From JALOOE01 sp964423545 (GTDB lineage Bacteria > Chloroflexota > Anaerolineae > CG2-30-64-16): 15,447 nucleotides of DNA. Location: NCBI GenBank assembly GCA_964423545.1, contig CAYRFV010000121.1:1-15447 (forward strand), read 5' to 3'. Below are positions 1 to 7,397 of this stretch, piece by piece. Numbering within the stretch: the stretch's first letter is position 1; every line of letters starts with the position of its first letter. A program made the position numbers and the translations under genes. The notes under the pieces are model-generated. The model searched no databases. It saw only the letters and a program-made list of their open reading frames with translations, and had not been told where the DNA came from.

Positions 1-240
1 GGGCCGGCAAAGGCCCAGACGCCGCCGGCTGCCCAGATGCCGCTGGCTGCCCGGACGCGGCCGGTCCTAACGCCATCGGCATCCCCGTCGCCGTCGCCCA
101 CCTTGCTGCGGCTGGCGACCCCAGTCGTGACTTCCGCGCCGATACTGCCCCAGGCAGGAGAAGCCACACCGACGCCTCAGCCCGTCGACAGCAGCTTGCT
201 GGACGCGTTGCGGGGACTTCTGGAGCGCCTGCGCCCCTGA
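1..240 (+). CDS. C-terminal fragment of a proline-rich protein, unknown function
   Basis: Frame 1 is open from the first base to a TGA at 238-240, so this is the end of a gene that begins outside the window. The visible 79 residues are rich in Pro, Ala, Thr and Ser, with SPSPSP and TPTPQP runs, and finish with a short amphipathic helix-like tail (LLDALRGLLERLRP). It starts with a hexapeptide repeat (AQTPPA, AQMPLA, ARTRPV). Such composition is usual for a flexible linker or an extracellular stalk, but no domain can be recognised. An internal ATG at 37 exists, but it lies inside the repeat with the frame open before it, so it is not a convincing start. The coding call rests only on the open frame and composition. 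Confidence 0.5.
   Translation, partial: GPAKAQTPPAAQMPLAARTRPVLTPSASPSPSPTLLRLATPVVTSAPILPQAGEATPTPQPVDSSLLDALRGLLERLRP
13..66 (+). repeat. 18-bp tandem repeat, three units, coding hexapeptides
   Basis: Three consecutive 18-bp units begin at 13, 31 and 49. Units 1 and 2 differ at only two positions; unit 3 has diverged further. The unit length keeps the reading frame and gives a hexapeptide repeat in the proline-rich protein. More units may lie upstream of the window. Confidence 0.6.
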
Positions 241-408
241 CGCCGCCTTGGCTCCTACCTGGCGACAATCGGCAGAGACGTCTGATGCGCAGTCATCACA
301 TCAGCGGAAGTGCTATTCCCACCGGTGCTGGCTCCCATTCCCGTTCCCGTAATGACCAGGCTCACGGCATAGCGTTGGCCGTAGGCGCTCTGGGCGAGAG
401 GAGCGAGC

Positions 409-1515
409 CTATCTCCCCAATCGGTATTCCGGGGTCGCCTGCTCGATCTCCTCGACCGTCACTTCGCGGCCGAGGTGGCTGGACAGGTAGATGCCCTCGG
501 TGATCAGCGCGGTCTTCAGCGCCAGCCCGGCAGTATCGAGCAGCGGCACGCGGCCGAGCTGCGCCCAAACCCAATGCCGCTGTGACTCGTCGTATCCAGC
601 CTCCAGCGGATTGCACTGATGCCAGCGCCAATCGGCCTGCTTCACATCGAAGGTGGCATCCATCTCGATGTCCGAGAGGGTGGTGAAATAGCCGAACGGG
701 TCCACCCGCAGCCCGGCCTTCGAACCGAACACCCGGTCGCCATCCGATTTGTCAGCCTGGATCGCCCACGCTTCCTCGACGAAATAGGTGACGCCGCCTG
801 CCAGCCGCACGAGCCCCATGCCGAACTCCTCGACGCCGTAGGGGCCGCTGGCGCGGCGGTCGGGGTAGATGTTGTCGAGCATCTGATAGGTGCGGCCCGA
901 CACGGTCTCGACGGCCGGGTTGCCCAGCAGCCACATCATGCGCGCAATGTGGTACACGGCCATGTCCACCAGCGCGCCACCCCCGGCGGCCTCCTTCTGG
1001 ACAAAGAACGGCGTGCCGTAGCCATCCACCCACGGCCGCCCGCGACGGCGGTAGTGGCTCGATTTGGCGTAGTAGATCTGGCCGAGCTGGCCTTCGTCGA
1101 TCAGCCGCTTGGATGCGCGCGCCTCCGGCGCATAGATCGTGGCGAGCTGGATGTGCAGGAGCCGTCCGGTGCGTTGCGCTGCCGCGAGCGCGGCCTTGGC
1201 GGCGCTGTAGTTCCACGACATCGGCTTCTCGCAATAGACGTTCCTGCCCGCCTCCAGCGCGGCGATCGTCACCGGCGCATGCAGGTGGTTGTGCAGGCAT
1301 ACATCCACCGATTGGATGTCATCGCGCGCCAGCAGATCGCGATAGTCCGTGTAGATGGCCGGCGCGCCGATGGTCTGCGCCACCCGCTGCGCCTCATCCT
1401 CGCGGATGTCGCAGATCGCCACGATCTCGGCTTCGGGGATATCCTTGTAGCGCTGGACGTGATGCTTGCCGATTTGCCCCACGCCGATGATGCCGATGCG
1501 GATTTTGTCGGTCAT
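409..1515 (-). CDS. Gfo/Idh/MocA-family NAD(P)-dependent oxidoreductase
   Basis: A 368-residue protein, normal length for the family. The N-terminal Rossmann domain opens with IGIIGVGQIG (glycine motif at residues 11-16). The family EKP signature is CEKP at 95-98, whose Lys acts in hydride transfer in this family. The C-terminal alpha/beta domain carries GGGALVDMAVYHIARMMWLLG-type residues, with Asp184 and His189 at the usual substrate-binding places. Members oxidise or reduce sugars, inositols or amino sugars in the cytoplasm; the substrate cannot be read from sequence. The ATG at 1515 is supported by AGGAG about 9 bases upstream. It is the last gene of the minus-strand cluster, 173 bp after the second ABC gene with a hairpin between them, so it may also be expressed on its own. 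Family certain; substrate unknown. Confidence 0.93.
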   Translation of the reverse strand: MTDKIRIGIIGVGQIGKHHVQRYKDIPEAEIVAICDIREDEAQRVAQTIGAPAIYTDYRDLLARDDIQSVDVCLHNHLHAPVTIAALEAGRNVYCEKPMSWNYSAAKAALAAAQRTGRLLHIQLATIYAPEARASKRLIDEGQLGQIYYAKSSHYRRRGRPWVDGYGTPFFVQKEAAGGGALVDMAVYHIARMMWLLGNPAVETVSGRTYQMLDNIYPDRRASGPYGVEEFGMGLVRLAGGVTYFVEEAWAIQADKSDGDRVFGSKAGLRVDPFGYFTTLSDIEMDATFDVKQADWRWHQCNPLEAGYDESQRHWVWAQLGRVPLLDTAGLALKTALITEGIYLSSHLGREVTVEEIEQATPEYRLGR

Positions 1516-1548
1516 AGGATCTATCTCCTGCTCTGGCCAGGCGTTCGT

Positions 1549-1571
1549 GCCGCCATCCGCCGGATGGCGGC
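1549..1571 (-). other. Perfect hairpin between the ABC gene and the last oxidoreductase
   Basis: GCCGCCATCC and its exact complement GGATGGCGGC flank a 3-base loop, giving a 10-bp stem. It lies 34 bases upstream of the oxidoreductase start at 1515 and 118 bases past the ABC stop. No T tract follows on the minus strand, so it does not look like a standard intrinsic terminator. It could attenuate or stabilise the message between the two genes. Its right side shares the 12-mer CCGGATGGCGGC with the leader of the other ABC gene at 5414-5425. Confidence 0.5.
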
Positions 1572-1688
1572 CGGCGGGGTGACGACAATCCGGCGGATCG
1601 TGCTACGTCGCCAACCAGCCGTGCGCCGGACACGGTTGCAGACGGCATGACAAAGAAGGGAGACCCGACCATCGACGACGAATCTCGA

Positions 1689-3569
1689 TCATCTGTCCTC
1701 TGTCATCCGCCTTCCCTCAGCCTTCATCCTCCGTCCTTCATCGGTCGTCTTCTCCGCGAACCCCATCGTATACAGATCGTGATACGCGCCCTGCTCTGCG
1801 AGTAGCTCGGCGTGCGTCCCCTGTTCGATGATCCGGCCGTGGCTGAGCACGACGATTTGGTCGGCGCGGACAATGGTGCTAAGGCGGTGGGCGATGACGA
1901 ACGCGGTGCGGCCTTCCAGGAGGCGATCCATCGCGTCCTGGATGACCTTCTCCGTCTGCGTGTCGATGCTTGACGTGGCCTCGTCCAGCACCAGGATGCG
2001 CGGATCCGCCAGCAGCGCACGGGCAAAAGCCAGCAGCTGCCGCTGCCCCACCGACAGGATTGCGCCTCCTTCCTCGACCTGTGTTTCATAGCCCATCGGC
2101 AGCGATTCGATGAACTCGTGGGCGCCGATGGCGCGCGCCGCGTCGACGATCTCGCCGTCGGTCGCATCGAGCCGGCCGTAGCGGATATTGTCAGCGACCG
2201 TGCCGCGAAAGAGGAAGGTCTCCTGCAGCACGATACCCATCTGGCGGCGCAGCGACGACAGCTCGACGTCTCGGACGTCGTGACCGTCGATCAACACCCG
2301 CCCCGATCGCACTTCATAGGAGCGGTTGAGCAACTTGACCAGGGTGCTCTTGCCTGACCCTGTGGCGCCGACGAGCGCGATCAGTTGGCCCGGCTCGACC
2401 CGCAAATTGATGCCCTTGAGGACGGGCAATTCGGGCGTGTAGTGGAAGCTGACGTCTTCGAAAACGACCTCGCCTCGGATCGGCGGCATCTCAGCCGCTC
2501 CGGGCTTGTTTTCGATCTCGATGGGCCGATCCAACAGCCCGAAGAGCCGCTCGCCGGCGGTCATCGCCTGCTGCAGCGTGTTGTAGCGCTCGGCCATGTC
2601 ACGGATCGGGTCGAAGAAGCGGCCGATGTAGAGCACGAACGCGACGAACACACCCGGCGTGAACGCGTCGCTGCCCAGCAGCAGGCTCCCGCCAAAGGCG
2701 ATGACCAGCGCCACGGAGAGGGTGCCCAGGAAATCGACGGCAGGGAAGAAGATGGCCGACAATCGAGCCGCGCGCACCTGCGCCCGGTTGAAGCGATAGT
2801 TGATCTGCTTGACGAACTTCTCCAGATTCAGTCGCTCGCGCGTGAACGCCTGCACCACGCGTACGCCCTGGATATTCTCCTCGATGTAGCCCAGCATGCG
2901 ACCGTTGTAGAAACGCACCCGCCGCCAGTTGTCGCGCGCGCGGGCGCGCCACATCGCCGTCAAGAGGAACATGATCGGCAGCACGGAAAAGGTGATCAGC
3001 GACAGCCGCCAATCCATGCTGAGCATGACGATCACGATGCCGACCAACGTGAACAGGTCCGCGGCGGTCCCGACGATGGCCCATGTCACTAATTCCTGCA
3101 GGGCGCCCACATCGGAGGTCATGCGGGCCATCAGCACGCCGACGTCGGACTTGTCGAAGAAGCTCATCGATTGCCGCTGGAACTTCGCGAAGAGATCGCG
3201 GCGCACGCCGTAGATGCTGGCCTGGCCGGCTTCCGCAACGGCCGCCACCTGTGCCGCGCGTGCCAGCCAGCCGATCAGGTTGGCGATCAGGAAGATGACG
3301 ATCAGCCACCGCAACAGGGCGACGTCGCCCTGGGAGATCGCATTGTCCATGATCAGCTTGATGATGTACGGCCCGGCAAGCGATGTTGCAGTGATGACGC
3401 CCATGAGCAGCAGGGCGATGGCCATCTGGCGCCCATATGGCCGGATGTAGCCGAACAGGCGAGCAACAATGCGCCTGTCGTATCCGCGGAACTGCAAGTC
3501 TTCGGGTAGATCGAATTCGACGTTGCCCTCGCGGAAGAGGCCGCGAAACCGCTGGACCAGCACGCTCAC
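1689..3569 (-). CDS. ABC exporter half-transporter, catalytically intact subunit
   Basis: A 626-residue half-transporter with an N-terminal exporter-type membrane domain (about residues 40-330) and a C-terminal nucleotide-binding domain. Visible motifs are Walker A GATGSGKST (401-409), Q-loop Gln449, Walker B ILVLDE with catalytic Glu530, and H-loop His561. The signature is LSVGQ (505-509) rather than LSGGQ. Its own ATP site is complete but its signature is altered, the pattern of the TM288/BmrD-type subunit in heterodimeric multidrug or lipid exporters. The start is a GTG at 3569 overlapping the TGA of the partner gene by 4 bases (GTGA), with GGAGGT just upstream, so the two are translationally coupled. 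Oddity: residues about 603-626 are an extra charged tail encoded by a short repeat. Transported substrate unknown. Confidence 0.94.
   Translation of the reverse strand: MSVLVQRFRGLFREGNVEFDLPEDLQFRGYDRRIVARLFGYIRPYGRQMAIALLLMGVITATSLAGPYIIKLIMDNAISQGDVALLRWLIVIFLIANLIGWLARAAQVAAVAEAGQASIYGVRRDLFAKFQRQSMSFFDKSDVGVLMARMTSDVGALQELVTWAIVGTAADLFTLVGIVIVMLSMDWRLSLITFSVLPIMFLLTAMWRARARDNWRRVRFYNGRMLGYIEENIQGVRVVQAFTRERLNLEKFVKQINYRFNRAQVRAARLSAIFFPAVDFLGTLSVALVIAFGGSLLLGSDAFTPGVFVAFVLYIGRFFDPIRDMAERYNTLQQAMTAGERLFGLLDRPIEIENKPGAAEMPPIRGEVVFEDVSFHYTPELPVLKGINLRVEPGQLIALVGATGSGKSTLVKLLNRSYEVRSGRVLIDGHDVRDVELSSLRRQMGIVLQETFLFRGTVADNIRYGRLDATDGEIVDAARAIGAHEFIESLPMGYETQVEEGGAILSVGQRQLLAFARALLADPRILVLDEATSSIDTQTEKVIQDAMDRLLEGRTAFVIAHRLSTIVRADQIVVLSHGRIIEQGTHAELLAEQGAYHDLYTMGFAEKTTDEGRRMKAEGRRMTEDR
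1692..1742 (-). repeat. 21-bp imperfect direct repeat forming the ABC protein tail
   Basis: The last codons encode DEGRRMK then AEGRRMT then EDR, two 7-residue (21-bp) units at 1722-1742 and 1701-1721 plus a partial third. The plus strand is a pyrimidine-rich run of TCATCC and CCTC steps. Similar CT-rich short repeats are common between genes in some environmental bacteria, so the stop codon appears to lie in, or to have been moved into, a repeat. Confidence 0.55.
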
Positions 3570-5404
3570 ATTGCACCTCCCTCAGCGCTTGCCGGTCTTC
3601 CAGCGGAGTGCGTTTCCACCAGCGCGGGCCTAAGATCGGAGATGCCGGTCGCGGCCGCAATCGAGGCGATTGCCTCTTCCTGGTCGCGCAACTGCAAGTC
3701 GTAGATCTCTCGATAGGGTCCCGCCTCGGTCAGCAGCGCGGCGTGCGTGCCGCGTTGCACGATCCGGCCGTGGTCCATCACCAGCACCTGGTCGGCCGAT
3801 TTGACTGTCGTCAGGCGCTGCGCGATGACGAAAGAGGTCCGGCCCCGCATGAGCGCGCTCAACGCTTGTTGGATCAGATGCTCGGTCTCCATGTCCACGC
3901 TCGACGTGGAGTCATCGAGAATCAAGATGCGAGGATCAACCAACAGCGCGCGTGCGATGGCGATGCGCTGGCGCTGACCTCCGGAGAGGGTGATGCCGCG
4001 CTCGCCCACCTCAGTCTCATACCCTTTCGGAAACGACATGATGAATTCATGGGCCTGGGCGGCCTTGGCCGCGGAGACGACTTCCGCTTCGCTGGCGTCG
4101 GGCCGCCCATACGCGATGTTCTCGCGGATCGTGGCCGAGAAGAGCAGCGTGTCTTGGAGCACCACGCCGATATGCCGGCGGAGCGATTCGAGCGTGAGAT
4201 AGCGCACATCGTGCCCATCGACCGTGATGCGTCCCGCCGTCACGTCGTAGAACCGCAAAATCAGGTTGATCAGTGTGCTCTTGCCCGCTCCCGTGTGTCC
4301 CACTAGCGCGATCGCCTGTCCCGGCTTGGCGTCCAGGTTGATGTCGGAGAGGGTCGGTTGCCGGCCGTCGCTGTACTTGAAATCCACGTGCTCGAATCTG
4401 ACATGGCCCTCAATGGTCGGCAGTGCAGTCGCATTGGGTGTGTCGTGGATCTCAAACGGCGTGTCCAGAACCTCGAATATGCGCTCGCCGCAGGCGAACG
4501 CTTCGGCCATCAAGTTGACGATGTTGCCGAGGCGCTGCACCGGGCCGCTGAGCATCAGGATGTAGCTGTTGATTGCGACGAGCGTGCCGAGGGTGAGGGC
4601 GCCGGAGATGACCATCGGCCCGCCGAACCAGAAAACCAGTGCGACGCTGACTGCCACCAGAAAACCCATCGACGGAGATGTGGCGCCCCAAAAGCGAATG
4701 GTGTCGAGACGCGTGCGCATGTAGGTGCGATTGGCGGCATCGAACTTCTCGATCTCGTACGGTTCGCGCGCAAATGCTCGCACCACCTGCACGCCGGTCA
4801 GGTTCTCCTGCAGCACCGTGGTGACTTGCGCGAAGTCCTGCTGCACCTGCCGCCACTTCGGGCGCATCTGGTCCGCCAGCGCCTTAACCAGATAGGCGAG
4901 CAGCGGCATCGGCAGCAGGCTGATGAGGGCCAACTGCCAGTTCAGCTGCAAGAGGATGATGATGATGAAGCCGAGCATCAACACGATGCTGAGCGAGTCG
5001 AGCAGCGCGCCCGATACGAAGCGCTGGATCGCGCCGACGTCTTCGGCCATACGAGACATGAGCTGGCCGGTCTGCGCGTGCGTGTGATAGGAGAAGCTGA
5101 GCCGCTGAATGTGGTTGTACAACTGATTGCGCACGTCGTAGGAGACCATCTGCCCCGAAGACTCCATGCCGAACCGCTGGCCGAAGGAGAAGATCATCCT
5201 TGCGGCCGCGATCGCCACCACCACGAGCGCCGCCTGCAGCATATAGCGTTGGTCGCCGCTTGCCAATCCGACGTCGATCACCTGCTTGGTGACCCACGGG
5301 ATGAGCAGGTTGAGCACGGTCACCACGGTGATGCAGAGATAGGTGAGGACCAGGCGCTTGCGGTGTGGCCGCAGATAGGTCAGGATGCGAAGAAGTGTGC
5401 GCAC
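3566..5404 (-). CDS. ABC exporter half-transporter, degenerate-site subunit
   Basis: A 612-residue half-transporter: membrane domain about residues 15-310, nucleotide-binding domain about 330-570. Walker A GHTGAGKST (369-377), Q-loop Gln417 and signature LSGGQ (473-477) are canonical. The Walker B motif is ILILDD, with Asp498 in place of the catalytic Glu, and the H-loop has Gln529 instead of His (FVIAQRLTT). These two changes mark the degenerate-site subunit of heterodimeric exporters such as TM287, BmrC and LmrC; the partner is the overlapping downstream gene. The start is a GTG at 5404, supported by GGAG about 7 bases upstream. A strong hairpin sits in the leader. About 40 residues follow the ATPase domain without a recognisable motif. 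Substrate unknown; in this setting it could export a sugar-derived or lipid product, but drug export is equally possible. Confidence 0.94.
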   Translation of the reverse strand: MRTLLRILTYLRPHRKRLVLTYLCITVVTVLNLLIPWVTKQVIDVGLASGDQRYMLQAALVVVAIAAARMIFSFGQRFGMESSGQMVSYDVRNQLYNHIQRLSFSYHTHAQTGQLMSRMAEDVGAIQRFVSGALLDSLSIVLMLGFIIIILLQLNWQLALISLLPMPLLAYLVKALADQMRPKWRQVQQDFAQVTTVLQENLTGVQVVRAFAREPYEIEKFDAANRTYMRTRLDTIRFWGATSPSMGFLVAVSVALVFWFGGPMVISGALTLGTLVAINSYILMLSGPVQRLGNIVNLMAEAFACGERIFEVLDTPFEIHDTPNATALPTIEGHVRFEHVDFKYSDGRQPTLSDINLDAKPGQAIALVGHTGAGKSTLINLILRFYDVTAGRITVDGHDVRYLTLESLRRHIGVVLQDTLLFSATIRENIAYGRPDASEAEVVSAAKAAQAHEFIMSFPKGYETEVGERGITLSGGQRQRIAIARALLVDPRILILDDSTSSVDMETEHLIQQALSALMRGRTSFVIAQRLTTVKSADQVLVMDHGRIVQRGTHAALLTEAGPYREIYDLQLRDQEEAIASIAAATGISDLRPALVETHSAGRPASAEGGAM

Positions 5405-5423
5405 CGGCGGACTCCGGATGGCG

Positions 5424-5455
5424 GCGTAGAGACGCCGTAGGACGCGTCTCTACGC
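5424..5455 (-). other. 12-bp perfect stem-loop in the ABC operon leader
   Basis: GCGTAGAGACGC (5424-5435) and GCGTCTCTACGC (5444-5455) are exact complements with an 8-base loop. It lies in the 96-bp gap between the oxidoreductase stop and the ABC start, ending about 10 bases before the GGAG ribosome binding site. No T tract follows in the direction of transcription. The GTAGAGACG...CGTCTCTAC core resembles dispersed palindromic repeats known in cyanobacteria and other bacteria, so it may be a mobile repeat rather than a dedicated regulator. Confidence 0.6.
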
Positions 5456-5500
5456 ACGCAGTATCTGGGGGACGGACTGCACCGCTCCCATCAATGGCCG

Positions 5501-6538
5501 CTAGACCTGTACAGGCTCTCCCCGCGCCGCACTGGCGTAGATTGCGTCCAGGATCTCCATGACGCGCAGCCCCTCTTCGCCGGTGGCGATGTGCGGGGCA
5601 TCCGTCACGATGCTTTCCACGAAGTGCGCCATCGGTTTGGGGACCGCCCTGGCCGGGCCGTGCAGGTTCATGTTGTAGTGCGAGCCGTTGCGCTCCAGGT
5701 AGATCTCCGCCTCGAAGGTGTAGCCCTCCTGGGTGTTGCGCTGCACCAGTCCTGCTTTGGCGCCGTACAGCCGCGTCTCCATCAGCTCGCGTTCGTTGAT
5801 GTTGGCCGCCCACGACGCCTCGACCACCAGCGATGCGCCGGTGTCGAAGGTGATCATGGCCGCCGCCAGGTCCTCGACGTCGTAGATCGCGTTTTTCTGG
5901 GCAGCCAGCTCGGACGCGATGAGGCTATACGTCCTGCCCAGCACCCAGACCGGCTTCGGGTAGCCCATCAGCCAGAGCGCCAGGTCGAGCCGGTGGACCC
6001 CCAGGTCGATCAGCGGTCCGCCCCCCGACAGCGCCTTCTGGCCGAACCACCCGCCGAATCCGGGCAAACCCCGGCGGCGGTGCCAGATCGTCCGGCCAAA
6101 GTAGATGTCGCCCAGCAGGCCGGCATCCGTTTCGGCCTTCAGCGCGAAGCTCTGCTCGGTGAAGCGCCATGAGAAGTTGATCATCAGGCGCTTGCCCGCA
6201 GCCCGGCTGGCGGCCAGCATCTCGGCGGCCTCGGCCGCGTTCATCGCCATTGGCTTTTCGCACAGCACGTGGCACCCCGCCGCAAACGCCGCCAGCGTCA
6301 GGCTGCGATGATATTTGTTCGGCGTAGCGATGCTGACGATGTCGAGCTGTTCCTTGCCCAGCATTTCGTCGGCGGTCGCATAGCGATTCGGCACGCCGAA
6401 CTTGTCGCCGATCTCCTCCAGCCGGGCGGCATCCGGATCGGCGACCGCCACGACCTCTGCCTGGGGATGCGTTTGGAAGCCGGCGATGTGGTGGCGACCC
6501 ATCCCCAGGCCAACGACGCCTACTCGGAGCTTGTTCAT
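5501..6538 (-). CDS. Gfo/Idh/MocA-family oxidoreductase, ThuB-like by position
   Basis: The protein has 345 residues when begun at the ATG at 6538, where MNKLRVGVVGLGMG puts the Rossmann glycine motif (10-14) at the normal distance from the N-terminus; AAGGA lies about 11 bases upstream. The frame is open further upstream, but those 23 residues are unlike the family. CEKP is at 93-96, and Asp178 and His182 lie in the GGGPLIDLGVHRLDLALWL motif. It is predicted to be a cytoplasmic NAD(P)-dependent sugar dehydrogenase. The gene follows thuA by 72 bp. In Sinorhizobium, thuA pairs with thuB, a Gfo/Idh gene needed for trehalose use by way of a 3-keto sugar. The pairing suggests keto-sugar formation, but the substrate is not shown. 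Confidence 0.92.
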   Translation of the reverse strand: MNKLRVGVVGLGMGRHHIAGFQTHPQAEVVAVADPDAARLEEIGDKFGVPNRYATADEMLGKEQLDIVSIATPNKYHRSLTLAAFAAGCHVLCEKPMAMNAAEAAEMLAASRAAGKRLMINFSWRFTEQSFALKAETDAGLLGDIYFGRTIWHRRRGLPGFGGWFGQKALSGGGPLIDLGVHRLDLALWLMGYPKPVWVLGRTYSLIASELAAQKNAIYDVEDLAAAMITFDTGASLVVEASWAANINERELMETRLYGAKAGLVQRNTQEGYTFEAEIYLERNGSHYNMNLHGPARAVPKPMAHFVESIVTDAPHIATGEEGLRVMEILDAIYASAARGEPVQV

Positions 6539-6610
6539 GGGTTGATGTGTCCTTGTCGGGTCGAGCGACGAATGATCTCTGACGATGGCTGCGTGACCAT
6601 GCCTCACGCC

Positions 6611-7357
6611 TCACGCGGCTACCGGCTCCAGCGGCGTCTTCGCGTTCGGAGCCAGGCGCAGCTCGCGGAAGCCGGTCACCTTGACTGGCGCGGCCCAGCG
6701 CACTGCGTTGGCGAGCACCTGGCGGATCTCCGCCTGGTAGTAGATCGGGAAGGTCTCATGGCCGGGCGAGAAGTAGAACACCTTGCCGCGGCCGCGATAG
6801 TACGCGCATCCGCTGCGGAACACCTCGCCGCCGGGATACCAGGAGATGAAGACCAGCTCGTCGGGCTGCGGGATGTCGAAGAACTCGCCGTACATCTCGG
6901 TGTGCGGCACCACGAAGTACGGGCCCAGGCCCTCGGCGATCGGATGGCCGGGCGCGACCGTCCATACGCGCTCCTTCTCGCCGATCTCGCGCCAGATGAG
7001 CGAGCAGTTCGTGCCCAGCATCCGCTTGAAGATCTTCGAGAAGTGGCCCGAGTGCAGCACGATCAGCCCCATGCCCTCCAGCACGCGTGCCTGCACCCGA
7101 TCCACCAGCTCGTCGGGCACGTCGCGATGCGCCATATGGCCCCACCAGAGGAGCACATCGGTGGTGTTCAGCACCTCGTCGGGCAGCCCGTTAGCAGGGT
7201 CATCGAGCGTGGCGGTGCGCACCTCGAAATCGTTGTTCGCCCTCAGCCCCTCGGCGATCGCGCCGTGAATCCCCTGCGGGTAGACTGCGGCGATCTGGGC
7301 GTCCTTCTTCTCGTGACGCCCTTCGTTCCAGACGGTGACACGGATTGGGTTGGACAT
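6611..7357 (-). CDS. thuA: ThuA-family protein (trehalose-utilisation type, glutamine amidotransferase-like fold)
   Basis: A 248-residue protein covering a complete ThuA domain. It begins MSNPIRVTVWNEGRHEK; other recognisable segments are LLWWGHMAH (about 90-100), LIVLHSGHFSK, the SLIWRE and GEKERVW stretch, and GKVFYFSPGHETFPIYY near the C-terminus. ThuA proteins have a class I amidotransferase-like fold without the usual catalytic Cys and act with ThuB-type Gfo/Idh enzymes on keto-disaccharides; the exact reaction is poorly defined. The start is set by a strong GAAGGAG eight bases before the ATG at 7357, although the frame stays open to 7870 through the GH2 gene. It lies 40 bp after the GH2 stop and 72 bp before the next oxidoreductase, clearly in one transcription unit. 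Family assignment is firm; the trehalose role is only by homology. Confidence 0.9.
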   Translation of the reverse strand: MSNPIRVTVWNEGRHEKKDAQIAAVYPQGIHGAIAEGLRANNDFEVRTATLDDPANGLPDEVLNTTDVLLWWGHMAHRDVPDELVDRVQARVLEGMGLIVLHSGHFSKIFKRMLGTNCSLIWREIGEKERVWTVAPGHPIAEGLGPYFVVPHTEMYGEFFDIPQPDELVFISWYPGGEVFRSGCAYYRGRGKVFYFSPGHETFPIYYQAEIRQVLANAVRWAAPVKVTGFRELRLAPNAKTPLEPVAA

Positions 7358-7365
7358 GGATATCA

Positions 7366-7372
7366 CTCCTTC
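7366..7372 (-). promoter_or_regulatory. Ribosome binding site that fixes the ThuA start
   Basis: The minus strand reads GAAGGAG with an 8-base spacer to the ATG at 7357. It is the best Shine-Dalgarno match in the cluster and selects this start over the upstream open frame. Confidence 0.8.
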
Positions 7373-7397
7373 GTAGAATGAATGCGTTGGCATGTGG

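Noticed and set aside
241..408. Terminator or small gene between the convergent genes
   Set aside because: No good stem with a T run and no small frame with a ribosome binding site and recognisable product.
619..1650. Long plus-strand open frame of 343 codons
   Set aside because: It lies antisense to the Gfo/Idh gene and has a His/Arg/Ala-rich composition with no motif; GC-rich third positions create such shadows.
4358..5440. Long plus-strand open frame of 360 codons
   Set aside because: Antisense to the ABC gene whose motifs are clear; no recognisable domain.
6269..7381. Long plus-strand open frame of 370 codons
   Set aside because: Spans two well-supported minus-strand genes and their gap; composition is that of a shadow frame.
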